Assembly: GCF_000220395.1 (NCBI RefSeq)
Contig: NW_004087731.1
Coordinates: 1-64,000, forward strand
Origin: Ichthyophthirius multifiliis
Taxonomy: Eukaryota; Ciliophora; Oligohymenophorea; Hymenostomatida
Length of the DNA: 64,000 nucleotides
Direction: 5' to 3'
The position numbers and the translations under genes were made by a program. The stretch's first letter is position 1; the number at the start of each line of letters is the position of its first letter. The notes beneath the pieces are model-generated. The model was not told the DNA's origin, made no database searches, and saw nothing but the letters and a program-made list of their open reading frames with translations. Shown here piece after piece: positions 38,026-54,171 of this stretch.

Positions 38026-38403
38026 TATTAATATACATATTAATTATATTTGATATAAATTATAAATAATAAAATCATAAAAATAAATACATTATAAATC
38101 ATATATTTTAGCAATTTTTAAGTTATTGTTATTTTTGTTATTTTATAAAGTAATATAGTAATATATTATTATTAATCACTAAAATTTTATAAAAGCATAA
38201 TGTAAAAAAAATGATAGAAAAAATGAATTATCATTTAATAAATTGAGTAGTTTAAAATATTACAAATAATAAAAAAAAAACCAAAGATAAAATGATAATA
38301 TATATATTTATATAAATATAAATAAATATATATATATATTTTTAATTATATTATATATATATTTTATATAAAAATATAATAAAAATTAAATAATAATAAA
38401 TAT
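35709..38403. other. 2.7-kb AT desert
   Basis: The largest gene-free stretch of the window: nearly pure A/T with TA arrays (about 36944-36981, 37985-38023) and few G or C bases. Only one short coding-like fragment (37602-37736, minus) stands out. Confidence 0.6.
37602..37736 (-). other. coding-like fragment, 44 codons
   Basis: Between two in-frame TGA codons the minus strand reads LLYNGYEKNLIAFQTIFKRV and FENLCLTLNKKTNSKDY with local C/G enrichment unlike the surrounding desert. It could be an exon, a short gene without a visible ATG, or a gene remnant. Confidence 0.25.
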
Positions 38404-40829
38404 TCAATAATTAATCCTCATCCCTTTCTAATTATAACACTCAAAAGTACAAAAATTAACAAAAGATAGTTACTATAAAAATTCATTTCTATTTTCAGGT
38501 AAAATTTAATAATTTTTAATAAAAATTTCTACTTTTTTTAAACTTTTGATATTTTTTAACACATTTTATAATAAAACTAAGTCTTTTTCAATTAAAATAT
38601 TAACAATAAATTCAAAAATTTCCAATTAATGTAATTTTTATAAAAACTCTATAATAATTACAATGCTTTTTTCTGTTATATTATTAGCATTCTTAGACTT
38701 TAAATTACTCTCTAAATTAATTTTGAATTCTCTCAAACTTATATATTTTTAAATCCCATCAAAAATACATTTAATTCCACTATCACTGAGTTAATTCCCT
38801 CCAATTTCTAAACTAAAAGAATTTGTTACATTAAAACAATTTAAATATTCTCCAACCTTATTTGCGCCTTCTTTCTAAAAAAGTGAAAAAATCCCTCTCG
38901 AACCATCCCCAAAGTCTAAATTATTAAATAAAATTTAAACATCTTCTAAATTTTATCCACTAAACTATTTCGAAAAAACTTTCAAATTTTAAATAGAAGT
39001 AATTTACATTTTCTTAAATTAACTACTTTCATATTTTTTTTTCAAAGGCTCATAAACTTCCTATATTTTAAATATTTTCTAGTCTATAATTTCTTCCTTT
39101 AAACCATCTTTTTCATTCAATGAATTTTCTATAAAGTTTTTAAAATCTTCCAAAACTGCCTTTATTTCTACTAGTTCATTTTCCTAGTAAAAAAACTACA
39201 AATATTCCTTTAAATATTACTAACATTCATTTAAATACACTTCCAGAAAATTCCTTTTATATAAAATTCTTTATATACTTAAGTCCCTTTCTTTCATTTC
39301 CTTTTCTTTTTCTATAAAATCAATCATTTAACTATCCTAAATAAGACTATTCTCTACACTAACTTCTTAAAAATCAACTAAAACTTCCTCAATTTCCAGC
39401 ATTTTACACTCATTTATTTACCCAACGACCTTAAACTGACTCCCGCCTTTTAAAACTTCGGTCTTATATATGATTTCTCCAAATTTTATACTCAAAAAGC
39501 TATTCTCTTCTCCTTATAATTCACCTTCTATATTAAAGAAAAAGGGTAATTCTTTTCCTTTATAGAGTAAAGCTTCCCCTTTTTTTAAGGTTTATCCCAA
39601 AAATACTTCAATAAGTTAGTCTTATTCAGTAAATAAAGACTAAACCTTATAATTTTCGATTTTAACAAAAGGATTAATTTAAGAAGCTTACAAAGCACAA
39701 ACTAATGCACTTCCCCTACTAATTTATTCGCCGTTTTAAAGTATAATTCCCATATATTATCTCTAGAAGACTTCTTTTAATTTCTATAAAATCAAAGGAA
39801 TTCTACTTCCACTGCCTATAAGTTCTATTTCATCTATATTTAAATTTTATTAACTAAACTAATTTAAAAATTTCATAAAATCCTACATAAAATTGTCTGA
39901 GATTATATTTTCGAACTCTTTACGACTAAAATAATGATCTAAATCTTCATCTTAAGTTATATATTCTATATGTAAATTCGCCTCACTATTCGAACTTAAT
40001 ACTTTTCGTAATTTCTCGATTTATTCGAGTACTCTAAGATACGTTTTTTTATTTAATTTACTAAAATAAGTATATTTTTTAGCTAAATATTCATATATAT
40101 ATCTATCTATATCTCTCAAGCCGAGATTTTTCTAAGATTCAATCTATAAAAGGGTTCCTTTAGTATTATCGAATAAATAAATAAAGGCAGAAGTTTAGGT
40201 TTCTCCCAAATCTATGAACAAAATGGTTTTTTTTCCTTATTCTTTTAACACATTTTTTTATGTTTGTAAATAACTATAAGCTATACACATATGTTCTTCA
40301 ACAATCTTTTTTTTAAAAAAAATAAATAAATAATTTTTTGATTATTTTAAAACATTATTACTTTCAAACACGGAAGTTTGGCAATTTATAAAGCTTTTTA
40401 AAAAAAATACTTTTCTTTTTATGAAAAATAATTAGGCACGGAAATAACACAAACATACTATTCGGAATTCTTAGAAATAAGTTGATCTAAATAAGTAAAA
40501 TAACTAGCTAAAATCTAGAAAACATACCATTTTTCTCCATTAATTATTCCCATGTTATCCTTCTCATCATACTAGAATAAAAAATAACCTTTTTAATACT
40601 CATCTTATACACATAATCTATATGGGTATATAATTGCTGAATTAGTATAAGCCTTAATACGGTCTAAGGCTTATTCCGAAAATATTCGATTCTTCTCTGT
40701 ATATACAATTACAGAAGGAATTTCTCTGTTAGAGGAATCTGAAGGAATATTTGATAAACCATTACGGTCAATTTTGGATATTACAGTTTTTTTATTTCCA
40801 CATTCTATACCTATTATTGATCGTATCAT
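38404..40829 (-). CDS. Hsp70/Hsp110-like chaperone fused to a C-terminal leucine-rich-repeat domain
   Basis: ATG 40827-40829 to TGA 38404-38406 with one 56-nt intron (40306-40361); 2,370 coding nt, 789 aa. ATPase domain: IIGIECGNKKTVISKI, SNREIPSVIVYTEKNRIF, VCVISVPNYFSQKEKYFF, TILFIDLGETQTSAFIYLF, IELIGSGSRIPLIL, ISRGSALVCALQASQINPFV. The GIECGN, SNRE and late D-LGE-T features suit the Hsp110/Sse branch. Beta-sandwich (FKVVGQINECKMLEIEEVLV) and acidic helical lid follow (KEMKERDLSIQRILYKRNF, KAVLEDFKNFIENSL). From about residue 590 the same frame enters ciliate-type leucine-rich repeats: FNNLDFGDGSRGIF, FSLEIGGNQLSDSGIKCIF. Hsp110s act as nucleotide exchange factors for Hsp70; a role for the LRR tail is unknown. 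Confidence 0.8.
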
Positions 40830-41274
40830 TTTTTATTATTAATTAAATTTGTATTAATTTAATTTAAATATATAAATAAAAAAATATAAAAATTATATGA
40901 ATAAAAAAATATGTATATATAATTTTTTATAAATATATATATATTTATATATATAAATATAATTATTTTTTATTTTTATTATATTATTTTTTTTAGTTAA
41001 GAAATGTTCTTTTTTTCTCTTTTCTTTTATTTAAAATTAATTTTTTTTTTTTTTAAAATATTTTTATTTTATTTTTAATTTTAATAAGTATATTATTTTT
41101 TTTTTTTATATATATATTTTAAAATTAAAATTTAAGTTTTTTTTAAAATAAATTATATAGATTTATATTTTTTTTTTTTTTATAAAATTATATTTTTATA
41201 AACTTTTTAAAAATAATTAAATATTTAATGACAAAGAAAAACTATTTAAATAAAATAATATTTATAAAAAATAA
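40830..41274. other. AT-rich intergenic region
   Basis: Between the start of the chaperone gene and the end of the Ca2+-ATPase gene, both on the minus strand; poly-T rich (41040-41053, 41168-41180). It should hold the chaperone promoter, but no heat-shock element (nGAAn repeats) is seen. Confidence 0.5.
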
Positions 41275-44763
<3,489 letters not shown>

Positions 44764-45354
44764 TTTTTTTTAAAATTTTTATAATATATATTTTTTTATT
44801 TTTAAATTAGGTTTTATTTATTTATGGCATAAATAAAATTAATAGTGATTTTTTTTTTGTTTAATACAGTTTTTTTTTTTTTTTGATAAATTTGTATTTA
44901 TTTTTATTTATTTTATAAAATAAAAAATAGTTATGGAATAAATATCTCTTTTCTTTTTTAAAATAATTCATAGTAAATAATACAATAATATTTTTAAATT
45001 AATATAAATTAAATTAAAAAAATTATTATTATTAATATACGATTACAAAATATATATAGATATATATTATTTTAAAATTGAATTTTTTATTAAGGTTAAA
45101 AATAATAAATGAAAATAAATATAAAATTATAAAATATTATTGTTAAATTATTAATAATTAATTAATAATCATATTTATATTTATATAATAAAATAATATC
45201 TAATATATACTATATTTTTTTTTAAATTATTAACAAATATTTTTTTTATATTTAAAAGAGATAAAGAAAATAAAAGGAAAGAGTAAAAATCTTAAAAATT
45301 TTTAAATATTTTTTAACTTATAAATAAGCATAAATATTAAAATAATTTTTATTT
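44764..45354. other. AT-rich intergenic region
   Basis: Upstream of the Ca2+-ATPase start; long T run at about 44869-44884. No gene seen. Confidence 0.5.
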
Positions 45355-46750
45355 TCATATATAAAATTATTAATCTAAAAAAATGTTATTTTATATTTTT
45401 TCGAAGCTTTATTATTCTTATTATTCGCTATAATATCCAAAATATTATTATTAATTTAAGTTTTATTAAATCACATTATTATTATTTAATTTACATTCAT
45501 CTAAATAAATAAAATTGCTTGATAAATCAAATTAGCAATAATTTCCATTATTATTATTATTTTAATTTAAATTATTATAATCCACAAAAGAACAATTTAA
45601 TTCATTATTATTTTTCTGAAAATCTTAATTATTAATAATTTAATTTTCCATTAAAATTTAATCTTTTTTTTTCTTTTAAAAGCTTTTTTAAATAATTTCT
45701 TCTTCCAAATATTACTTTTTATATTCCTTCTACTTACTTTTTTTTATTTCATTTTAATATTTTTTCCTCAATCCCCTCTATTTCTAAATCAAAAACTCGT
45801 ATTTTGTTTGTATTCAAACAATTTCCAGCAAAAAAATCTTCAGGAAGGTATTTTTCTAAAAATTTTTCCACTTAAGAATTATCACTGTATATATTTTAAT
45901 TATATAAAGCCAAAATAAATATATAGCAGCCTTTACCAGTTATTTTATCTCCTTTTCTAAAATTTAACCACATAATACTCTTTAATTAAATTTCTTTAGT
46001 TAATCTATCATAGTATCTATCATATTAATGTACTTATCCATATCTAATTTTTGGAAAAATAATTCTTAGTTCAACTTTTTTCCTAAATATAGTTTAATTT
46101 ATCATATATGTTATATGTATTTTTATTATTTTTTTTTAAAAAATAAATACCAATCTGGTTCATTACTATCTTTTATTGGATCAGGTTCATTAATTGTTTA
46201 GATTTTTTTTTCTTATTTTTATTTTTCAATTAAATTTTAACGATTATATATTTTTTTTCTAGACTCAAATGTATATCTATTTATTTTTTTACCTCTGCCC
46301 TTTTTACATTAATTTATTTAATTATTTTTTTATTAAATTAATATAATTAAAATATATATATATATAAATATATTTATATGTATAATTTTTTTATATAAAT
46401 ATTTAAATTTTTTTTACTTTTGCGCATCCTATTCCATATTAAACCATACATTTTCTAATATTAGCCTTAGATATATTAAATATTTTAGATGCCTTATTAA
46501 CAGTCATTTCTTGATTATTCATGAATAAATATATCATTTAATTAATTTTTTCAGGATTAATTTAATCGAATTCTTATTTTTCTAATCTTTTTTTAATCCT
46601 TTTTTTTTTGTTTTCTTATTTTATTTTAAATTCTTCGTTTTTTTATTTTTCTCTATGTTAAGAAACACTAGTTTAAGAAGAAGAACTCTAATTTTTGTCA
46701 TTTATAGGTGATAAATTATAAAAACTTTCATTACATTTAATTTCATTCAT
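45355..46750 (-). CDS. helix-turn-helix (Psq/homeodomain-like) putative DNA-binding protein
   Basis: ATG 46748-46750. Basic N-terminus (KIKQENKKKRIKKRLEKQEF) followed by a helix-turn-helix: INPEKINQMIYLFMNNQEMT then VNKASKIFNISKANIRKCMV. Introns near 46418-46330 and 46140. The next exon has RIIFPKIRYGQVHQYDRYYD, KSIMWLNFRKGDKITGKGCY and VEKFLEKYLPEDFFAGNCLN, a segment I cannot assign. A Gln/Asn-rich tail (KKSKQKEYKKQYLEEEIIQ) ends at TGA 45355-45357, but reaching it needs one base fewer in the A6 run near 45750; otherwise the protein ends at EEKILK. Probable transcription factor or a domesticated transposase-like HTH protein; no DDE catalytic domain is seen. Confidence 0.5.
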
Positions 46751-47447
46751 TTTTTTTTTTTAAATTAAACTTAGAAGCTTTTAAATTAAATTAAATTACT
46801 CTTATTTTTTTTTTTTATTATTTTTTTAAATTAAAATGAAAATAAATTTTATAATTTTTGTTTTTTTTTTTTTGATTTTTTTTGTTTTTTTTTTTTTTAA
46901 ATATATGTTATAATATTGTTTAAATCAATTTCAATTTACAAAATTTTGGAAGGTAAAAAATATTTGACAAAAAAAGTTTATTTATTTATTAATATTATAA
47001 AAGAGATTTATAATATTTTTTTTTTAAAAAAAATCTAATTTGAAATTTTAATCTATTTTTAAATATATCTATTAATTTTTAAAAAGTTAGAAGAAAAAAA
47101 AATAGAATTAAAATTAAATAAATTATATATTTATTTAATTCTATTATTATTATTTTTTTAAAAAATATCAATAATAATTATTAAATTAATTAAAAGACTA
47201 TTTTTTTATTTTTATTAAAATATAAAATGATTATATAATAATTTGTTTTATACAAACAAAATAACATATATTTTTTTAATAAAATAATAATATATTTATT
47301 TTTCTATAAAAAAATATATTATTATTTTTATATTAATTATATTATATTTTATTTATTATATATATTATTGATTATTTTTAAAAAGAAAAAATTATTACCT
47401 ATAATGCATGCATAAATATATTTTTGAATTTTCCTTTTAATTATATA

Positions 47448-47489
<42 letters not shown>

Positions 47490-47638
47490 ATAATTAAAAA
47501 AAAAAAAAATCGTTATTAATTATTAAGATTTAAAATATATAAATAGATAGATAGATATTAAATAAAAAAATATATAATGTAATAACTTTAATATATAAAA
47601 ATATAAATCTATTTAAATCTATATAATATTAGAATTTT
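46751..47638. other. AT-rich intergenic region with TA array
   Basis: Near-pure A/T; includes a TA microsatellite at about 47453-47486 and a (GATA)-like stretch at 47541-47556. No coding potential. Confidence 0.5.
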
Positions 47639-50600
47639 TCATTAAGTTAAAGCATTTTATATATTTTTAAAATCCAATAAACTTTCAAAGCATAGAATTT
47701 GCGAATATTTATTAACAATTAAAGGTCCATACAAATATAAGTCATCATTTTATTTATCTTAATTAACTTAAATATTTTACAATATAATATTCCACCCAAA
47801 GCTTTTTAACAAATCATTAATAAAATAATCACTATTAATATTGAAATCTTCCTTATATTTTTTTGATCTTTTTTTTTAATCTTTTCCTTCTTTTTCCTCC
47901 TTTTTATAATAAGACTCATCTAAAATAAAAAATACACCTTTTTCCTCATTTTTTTATTAATTAAAAACTGTCGCCTTTATTCCTAAAATTGTATCCTAGA
48001 ATCCCAAAAAACTTAAAGTTATTAAATATTTATAATTATCTTCATTATAAAAAGATCTTTAATGTAAACCTATTATATTATTCTTTTTTTATATACTATT
48101 TTAATTAAATCTATCATAGTCATCTTATTCTAATGCTATTTTTTTGTTTTTATATTTAAAAATAATTTTATTTTAATATATAAAATTTACGTTTTTCAAA
48201 TACATATAGGTAATATTATTTAGATAAAAGATTACAAACCATAATTTTTTCATTCTTATCTAAAGTCTCATAATCAGTTCCAAATTCTTTCCATAAATCA
48301 CAAAATTTAACTTCTATAAATCCAAATGCTTATACTTTATTATCATTTGGACCTTATTTTTGTTAAACAAAAAATAAAATATAAAATATATAAAAATATA
48401 AAAATAAAAATAAACTAAAAGTTTCAAAAGTATTTTTAAGAAAAATTTTAAACATCTATTTAATTTAATCTTCGTATACATAAAAAATCTATGCCTTGAT
48501 ATTATTTTTTAAAAAAAGATGCAATTTCAATAGCTTATTACTCTATTTAAGATTATATGTAATAATACTATTAATTTTCAATTCTTCCTTTAAAAAATTT
48601 TAAACACATTCTAAATATTTATTAAAAATATTTATGAAATTTTCTAAATTTTTAACACAAACAGATTCACTAGAAACTACACACATTTTCCTATTTGAAT
48701 ATTTATTCATAAATTTATCTAAGTTATTTTATTTATCAACTACTATATTAATAACATCTTTATAATATTCTCTATATTTCTCGTTTAAATCGATTTTTTT
48801 GAATAATTCTTCTTTACATTAATCATCAATTTCTACATCAATTCTTAATGTATCTTTATTATTTATCTGTGTTAAAATAATCACGTATTAATTATTTAAA
48901 ATATGATACATATCCACAGTACATTCTTTTTCGAAAAAAAATATTTTCCAATCAAATTTATGAGTTATACCTACTGGTTTTGGTAATAAAGCAACTTTGG
49001 AATCTTCAAGATGGTTAGCATTTTCTTTTACAGTTAAAAAAGGAAGAATAAAATATAAAATAAAGTCCTCTAAATTCTGTATAGTTGAAAAAGGCTTCTA
49101 ATAAGGTAAAATTAAATCAAATTCAATAAAATCAAGAGCTTATTATAATTTAGATAACTGTATTTTTTCTTTTTTTGTTTATACTTATGTATATGTATTA
49201 GTTCCCCATATTATTACAGATTCAGATGTTAAATCAAAATTAATTCTATATATATTATTATTAATTTATATCATTTTCCATGCATGCCACAATGGAATAT
49301 TACTATTTTTTAAGAATTCTCTATATGTTTTTTTATATATTAATTTATATATATATATAAATATATAAATATATAAATATATATATATATAATATAAAAT
49401 TTTATTTTATTAACTCTATTTTTGGAGTTTAAATTAACTAATTTTAAATATAATCATTCTTAACTTTAATACTATCAAACTTTTATAAAGAATCATTTTA
49501 AGATACTTTTTTCTAAATCTAATTATTGATAATTCTTATATTACCTGGACTATTTCTACCTCCATTTAAATCATAGCTATTTTAGTTTAAAAGACTTTTT
49601 TATTTTTTTGCCTTTAAGAAAAGTCTTTATTTGTATATTAACTTAATGGACTTTAGTCTTAATTAGTATCTTCTTAATTTTTAATAGTATCATTTTCCTA
49701 TTAAAAACTTTCCATCATAGCATATTAAGTGTTTTTCTCTATACTAGGAAATTTATATAAGACATCTGTATTTTAATTATTATTTTTTTAAATAACTTCC
49801 TGAGCAGAAAAATAATTTTTTCGATTTGAATCTTATATTAAAGTATTTTAAGGTTTTTATTTATAAAATATATTTTATATAGTTTAGGGCTTTTATTCAG
49901 ACTCTTTAATTTAATTTTAATTTTTTTCTAACTTTATTTCATCATTTTTATTTTCTTCTTTTTTAATTATTTATTGTTTTTTAATTTTATCTTCTAATTA
50001 AATTGAATCTTATTTTTTAATTATTGTTTATTACTTTTTAAAAATATGTTCTTCTTTTTGTTAAATATTTTCCTCATTTTTATTATTTTTTAAATAATCA
50101 TTTTTTATAATTAAAGGAGTATTTTATAATTAAAGATTTATTTCAACATTTTATTGTGAATTACTTTTTACTTAAGTTATGTTATGACTAGAAGTATAAC
50201 TATCTTCTTCTTATATTTATTTTATAATTCCTTTTTTTTAACTACCTAAAAAAATATTATTACGATTTTAAATATTATTATTTTTATTATTATTATTATT
50301 ATTATTAATTATTATTATTATTATTTATATTATTCTTAATCTAAATCAAAATTTAAATCTATTTCATCTATTTATTTTATAGTTTATTTTTAATTATTTA
50401 TTTGTAATAACTTTTCTTATTAATTTTTTATGTTTTCTTGCATTTTCATTTACTCATCTATTTTTTAAATATTTTATATATATGTTTATTTGTTTTATTG
50501 TTTTATTATTTCTTCATTTTATTATTTTTAATTAATATTAATTATATTATTTTTATTTTTATTATTATTACTATCAATGTTTATTTCCTATTAATCATTT

Positions 50601-52593
50601 TCATCAACTTTTTAATTTTGTAAACTTTATTTTCTTATATAAGCTACTCAATTTATTTTCTAACTACATAAATTTAATCTAATTAAATTTTGTTATATTT
50701 TACAAATAATCATCTAATTTAATTAAAATTTATTATTAATCTCCATCATTACTCCATTAAGTTTCATCTTTTTTTATTTAACTATGAGTTTATTTTACAG
50801 TAATTTATGTATCCGAAGTTTTACTTGAAAACTGTTATTATTATTTATATTTTTTTATAGAAAAAGCTGAAGGCGAAGTGCAGGAATCCAAAAATTAATT
50901 TTAATGGTTAAAAGGACTTGTTTTTTTGATATTATTAGCCACTTCTTCTTATTAATTTGCTTAAGTTTCTTAATTTTTATTTTAAAAATATTATTACTTA
51001 GACTAACTATTGCCTATAGAATTTTTAAAAAGATCAAAATTTTCATTTTTGTTTGAATAAGAAAAACCAGTTCCAATATTTTTTTCTTATTTTAAATTTA
51101 GGCTTTAAAATATTTCTTCTTAAGATTCATATATATGAGGGTTTTATTCATTTTTTGTCTGGGATTTTTTTATTATATAGGAAGATGGATTATTAATAAA
51201 ATTACTACTGTTTGTGTTTTTTTATAATTTCGTAAATGATTTATAGAACGGTTTTTATCTTTTTATTAAATAATTATTTTTTTTGCTTTATTTTGTTGTG
51301 TATTTTTCTTTACAAAAACTAACTAAGTTTAATATACGATTTTCAATGTTTTTTTAACCAAATTATTTGAAAAAAAAGTCTCCTGAACTTTTAAAACTAT
51401 TAACGAAATTTTCTTCTTTTTCCAATTATAATTTTTGCAAATAAAACTCAAACTTTTTGAGAAGTATGTCTTTTTTTTCATTATTAATTAAGTAGGCATT
51501 ACAGAATTTTTATCCGTTTGTAAATGCTTTTATTGCATGGTCAAAATATATCAAATTTGTTTAATAATCATTTATATTAGTGATTATTTATCCTAAATTA
51601 ATGCATGATAAACCTAAATTATAATAAGAAATTAATAAAATAATTATTAATTATTTAAAATCTTAATCTTCTTTTAAATCTTCGAAAAACCTATAATCTA
51701 TTTGGTTAAAAATCTTAATTATATTTATTTAAAAAATATGTATAAAAAAATTATTTTATAAGGTACATATTATTCTATATTGTTAATACAATATTGGGAA
51801 TATGATTTAGCTTTTTTATATTTGTTTTATTCTAAATAAAGTCCTGTCAAATTATTTATAACAATATATTTTTAAATTAAATTCAGACATAAATTTTCTA
51901 TATCTTCAATATTTGAATTTTATGAGTTTTTAAATCGAATTAAAAGTAGTTTTTTAAACAGAATTTGTATATTTTTTTTGATATTAATATTTATTGATTT
52001 CTAAATTAATATATAATATATATAGAATATAAAAAATTAATTTAAATTTTGTACTTTGCTGCTATAACTCCTAGATTTTAAAAAACATTTAGTTCGATTT
52101 ATTTAAGTTAGGTTTATTAAATGAGTTTTAAAGATGATTCTAATATATCAAAACATAATAAAACTTCTCCTTTATTTATATTTATTAATATATATTTATT
52201 TATTTTTAAAACAAAAAAACTAAAAAAATAAAAAAATAAAACCGTTTTGAATGTATTTATAAGATTACATTGTAAATATTTTTACTATTTAGATTATTAT
52301 TTTAGTACTTAACTAAGTTGTATTTTGAGATTAAAGAATAAGAATTGAAAGTATTTCTATTTATTGCTTGAATTCTGTATATTTGATATTTTGCTATTTT
52401 TTATTTTTTATTCATTTTTTTTTAATTAATATATTATTATGAATGTTTATTACAAAGATATAAAATTAATTTATATGTTTACTGAGCCATATTATTAAAT
52501 TATTTGAATTATATTTTCTTATAAATATTGTTAATTTATATCTTCATTAAAGAAATCTTTTTGATTTTATTATGTAGTTTTTATACTTTTCAT
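47639..52593 (-). CDS. large TPR protein with Gln/Asn-rich middle and unassigned C-terminal domain
   Basis: Probable single gene from ATG 52591-52593 to TGA 47639-47641. N-terminal TPR-like repeats: LLCFDILESSLKLIQQTQLK, VINNLTGLYLEQNKYKKAKS, YYNLGLSCINLGQIITNIND, IYFDHAIKAFTNGQKFCNAY. A long Gln/Asn/Lys/Ser-rich low-complexity region spans about 51.2-49.4 kb. A TA-repeat intron (about 49330-49424) joins IQTPKIE to EFLKNSNIPLWHAWKM, linking it to a more globular C-terminus (INFDLTSESVIIWGTNTYT, RKMCVVSSESVCVKNLENF, QAFGFIEVKFCDLWKEFG, SFLGFQDTILGIKATVF, GVFFILDESYYKKEEK) that I do not recognise. Apparent one-base frame breaks next to A runs occur near 50620, in the AAT tract near 50290, and near 49610, so the continuity is inferred. 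It could be two genes. Confidence 0.5.
50276..50325 (-). repeat. (AAT)n tract in TPR/Gln-Asn-rich gene
   Basis: Imperfect TTA/ATT repeats; frame of the flanking Gln/Asn-rich protein shifts across it, as in the EF-hand gene. Confidence 0.6.
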
Positions 52594-54088
52594 TTGAAGA
52601 TAATGTTAATATATATAAATATATATGAATTAAATATATTTTGAATTAAAATTATTTTTATTTAATAATTTTTTTTTTTTTTTTAAATTTTATTAAAAAA
52701 AAATAATTAATTTTTTTATAAATATTGACTTTTAAACAAAACAAAAAATATAAAGTAGAAAAATATTTCCAAAAAAAAAAAAAATATCTCAAAAATATAT
52801 TTATATTATATATTTAATTTTATTTTTTTAAATATTAGATTTATTTTTCATTTAAAATTAAAAAAGTAATCAGTATATATATAATTGCAATGTATGTTTT
52901 TTTTTATACTTAAAAGAAAATAAAATTAAAGTGCATTTTCTTTATATAATAGAGTATTCCTATAATATTATTTATATCTGAATTTTATATCACCCAAATA
53001 AAATAAATCACATTTATTTTTAAACAGTATATAAATTTAGCTATAATTTTAATTTCTACATATAATTTTTTACTCATTTCAATTATCAGATTAATGAAAA
53101 TAGTTGATTTATAAGGTTCTTATTTGTATTTTTATATACTCTTAAAACTTTCTAAATTTGAAAAAAATGTAAAAATGATGTGATTTTTTTTAAATTTATT
53201 TAAATGTATATTTTAAAAATATTATTAGAAAATCTAATTAAATAAAAAATCTTAATAAATTAGTCTTAATAAATATTCAAAATAAATTATATTTTTATAA
53301 TATATAGTTTTAATAGTTCTATATTAATTTTTATTATATTATAAAACAAGTTATTTTATCTTCCATTAAAGTTTTAAATTAGAAAGCTAAAAAAATAATT
53401 ATATTTTTATTCAAAATTTATATAAAAAAAATAAATAACTTTTTATAATATTAATTTATTTAAGAACGCTTTTTATCTGTTATTAATATTATTTTTTGAT
53501 ATTGTTTTTTATATATTGTTTATTTTTTCTAAAAAAATCAATAAACAAAAAAAGAAAGTTGAGAGAAAAATTAAAATAGACAATATAAAAAAATAATAAT
53601 TCATTTGGAATTTTCTGATTTGATTATTAATCATAGATTTCTTTTTTTCCTAATATATATATATATTAGTTTTAAAATATATATTTAATTTTTTATTTAT
53701 TGCTAACATAGAAGTTCATTCTAGTTATTAATATAGGACTAAGTTTCTTAAAATCAAATTTTATTTATGAGTATATTTGGGAATTTCAGAATGCGAATTT
53801 TAATTTATTTTAGTATTTTATTTTTTTATTTTAAATTTTTTATTTTAATTTATTTTATTTTATTTTTTTGAATAATTTAATTAACAAAATTTTAATTAGA
53901 AAAGAAATTTAGAATATTGTGTCTATAAAATATTTTATTTTTCTTTTAAAAAATATTGTTTTGTATTGAATATTTTCTTTTTCATATAAGATATTTTGTA
54001 TATAAAAAAAAACATCAATATTTTTTATATATAGTATATAATAAAAATTAATATATGTAATAATTATTTAATATAATTATAACATATT

Positions 54089-54154
<66 letters not shown>

Positions 54155-54171
54155 TTATTTATATTTTTTGT
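52594..54171. other. 1.6-kb AT-rich gene-free stretch
   Basis: No protein-like frame on either strand. T/A homopolymers (52670-52684, 52772-52785) and a long terminal TA array. Confidence 0.5.
54092..54152. repeat. (TA)n microsatellite, ~61 bp
   Basis: The longest perfect TA array in the window, in the 3' flank of the membrane-protein gene. Confidence 0.95.
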
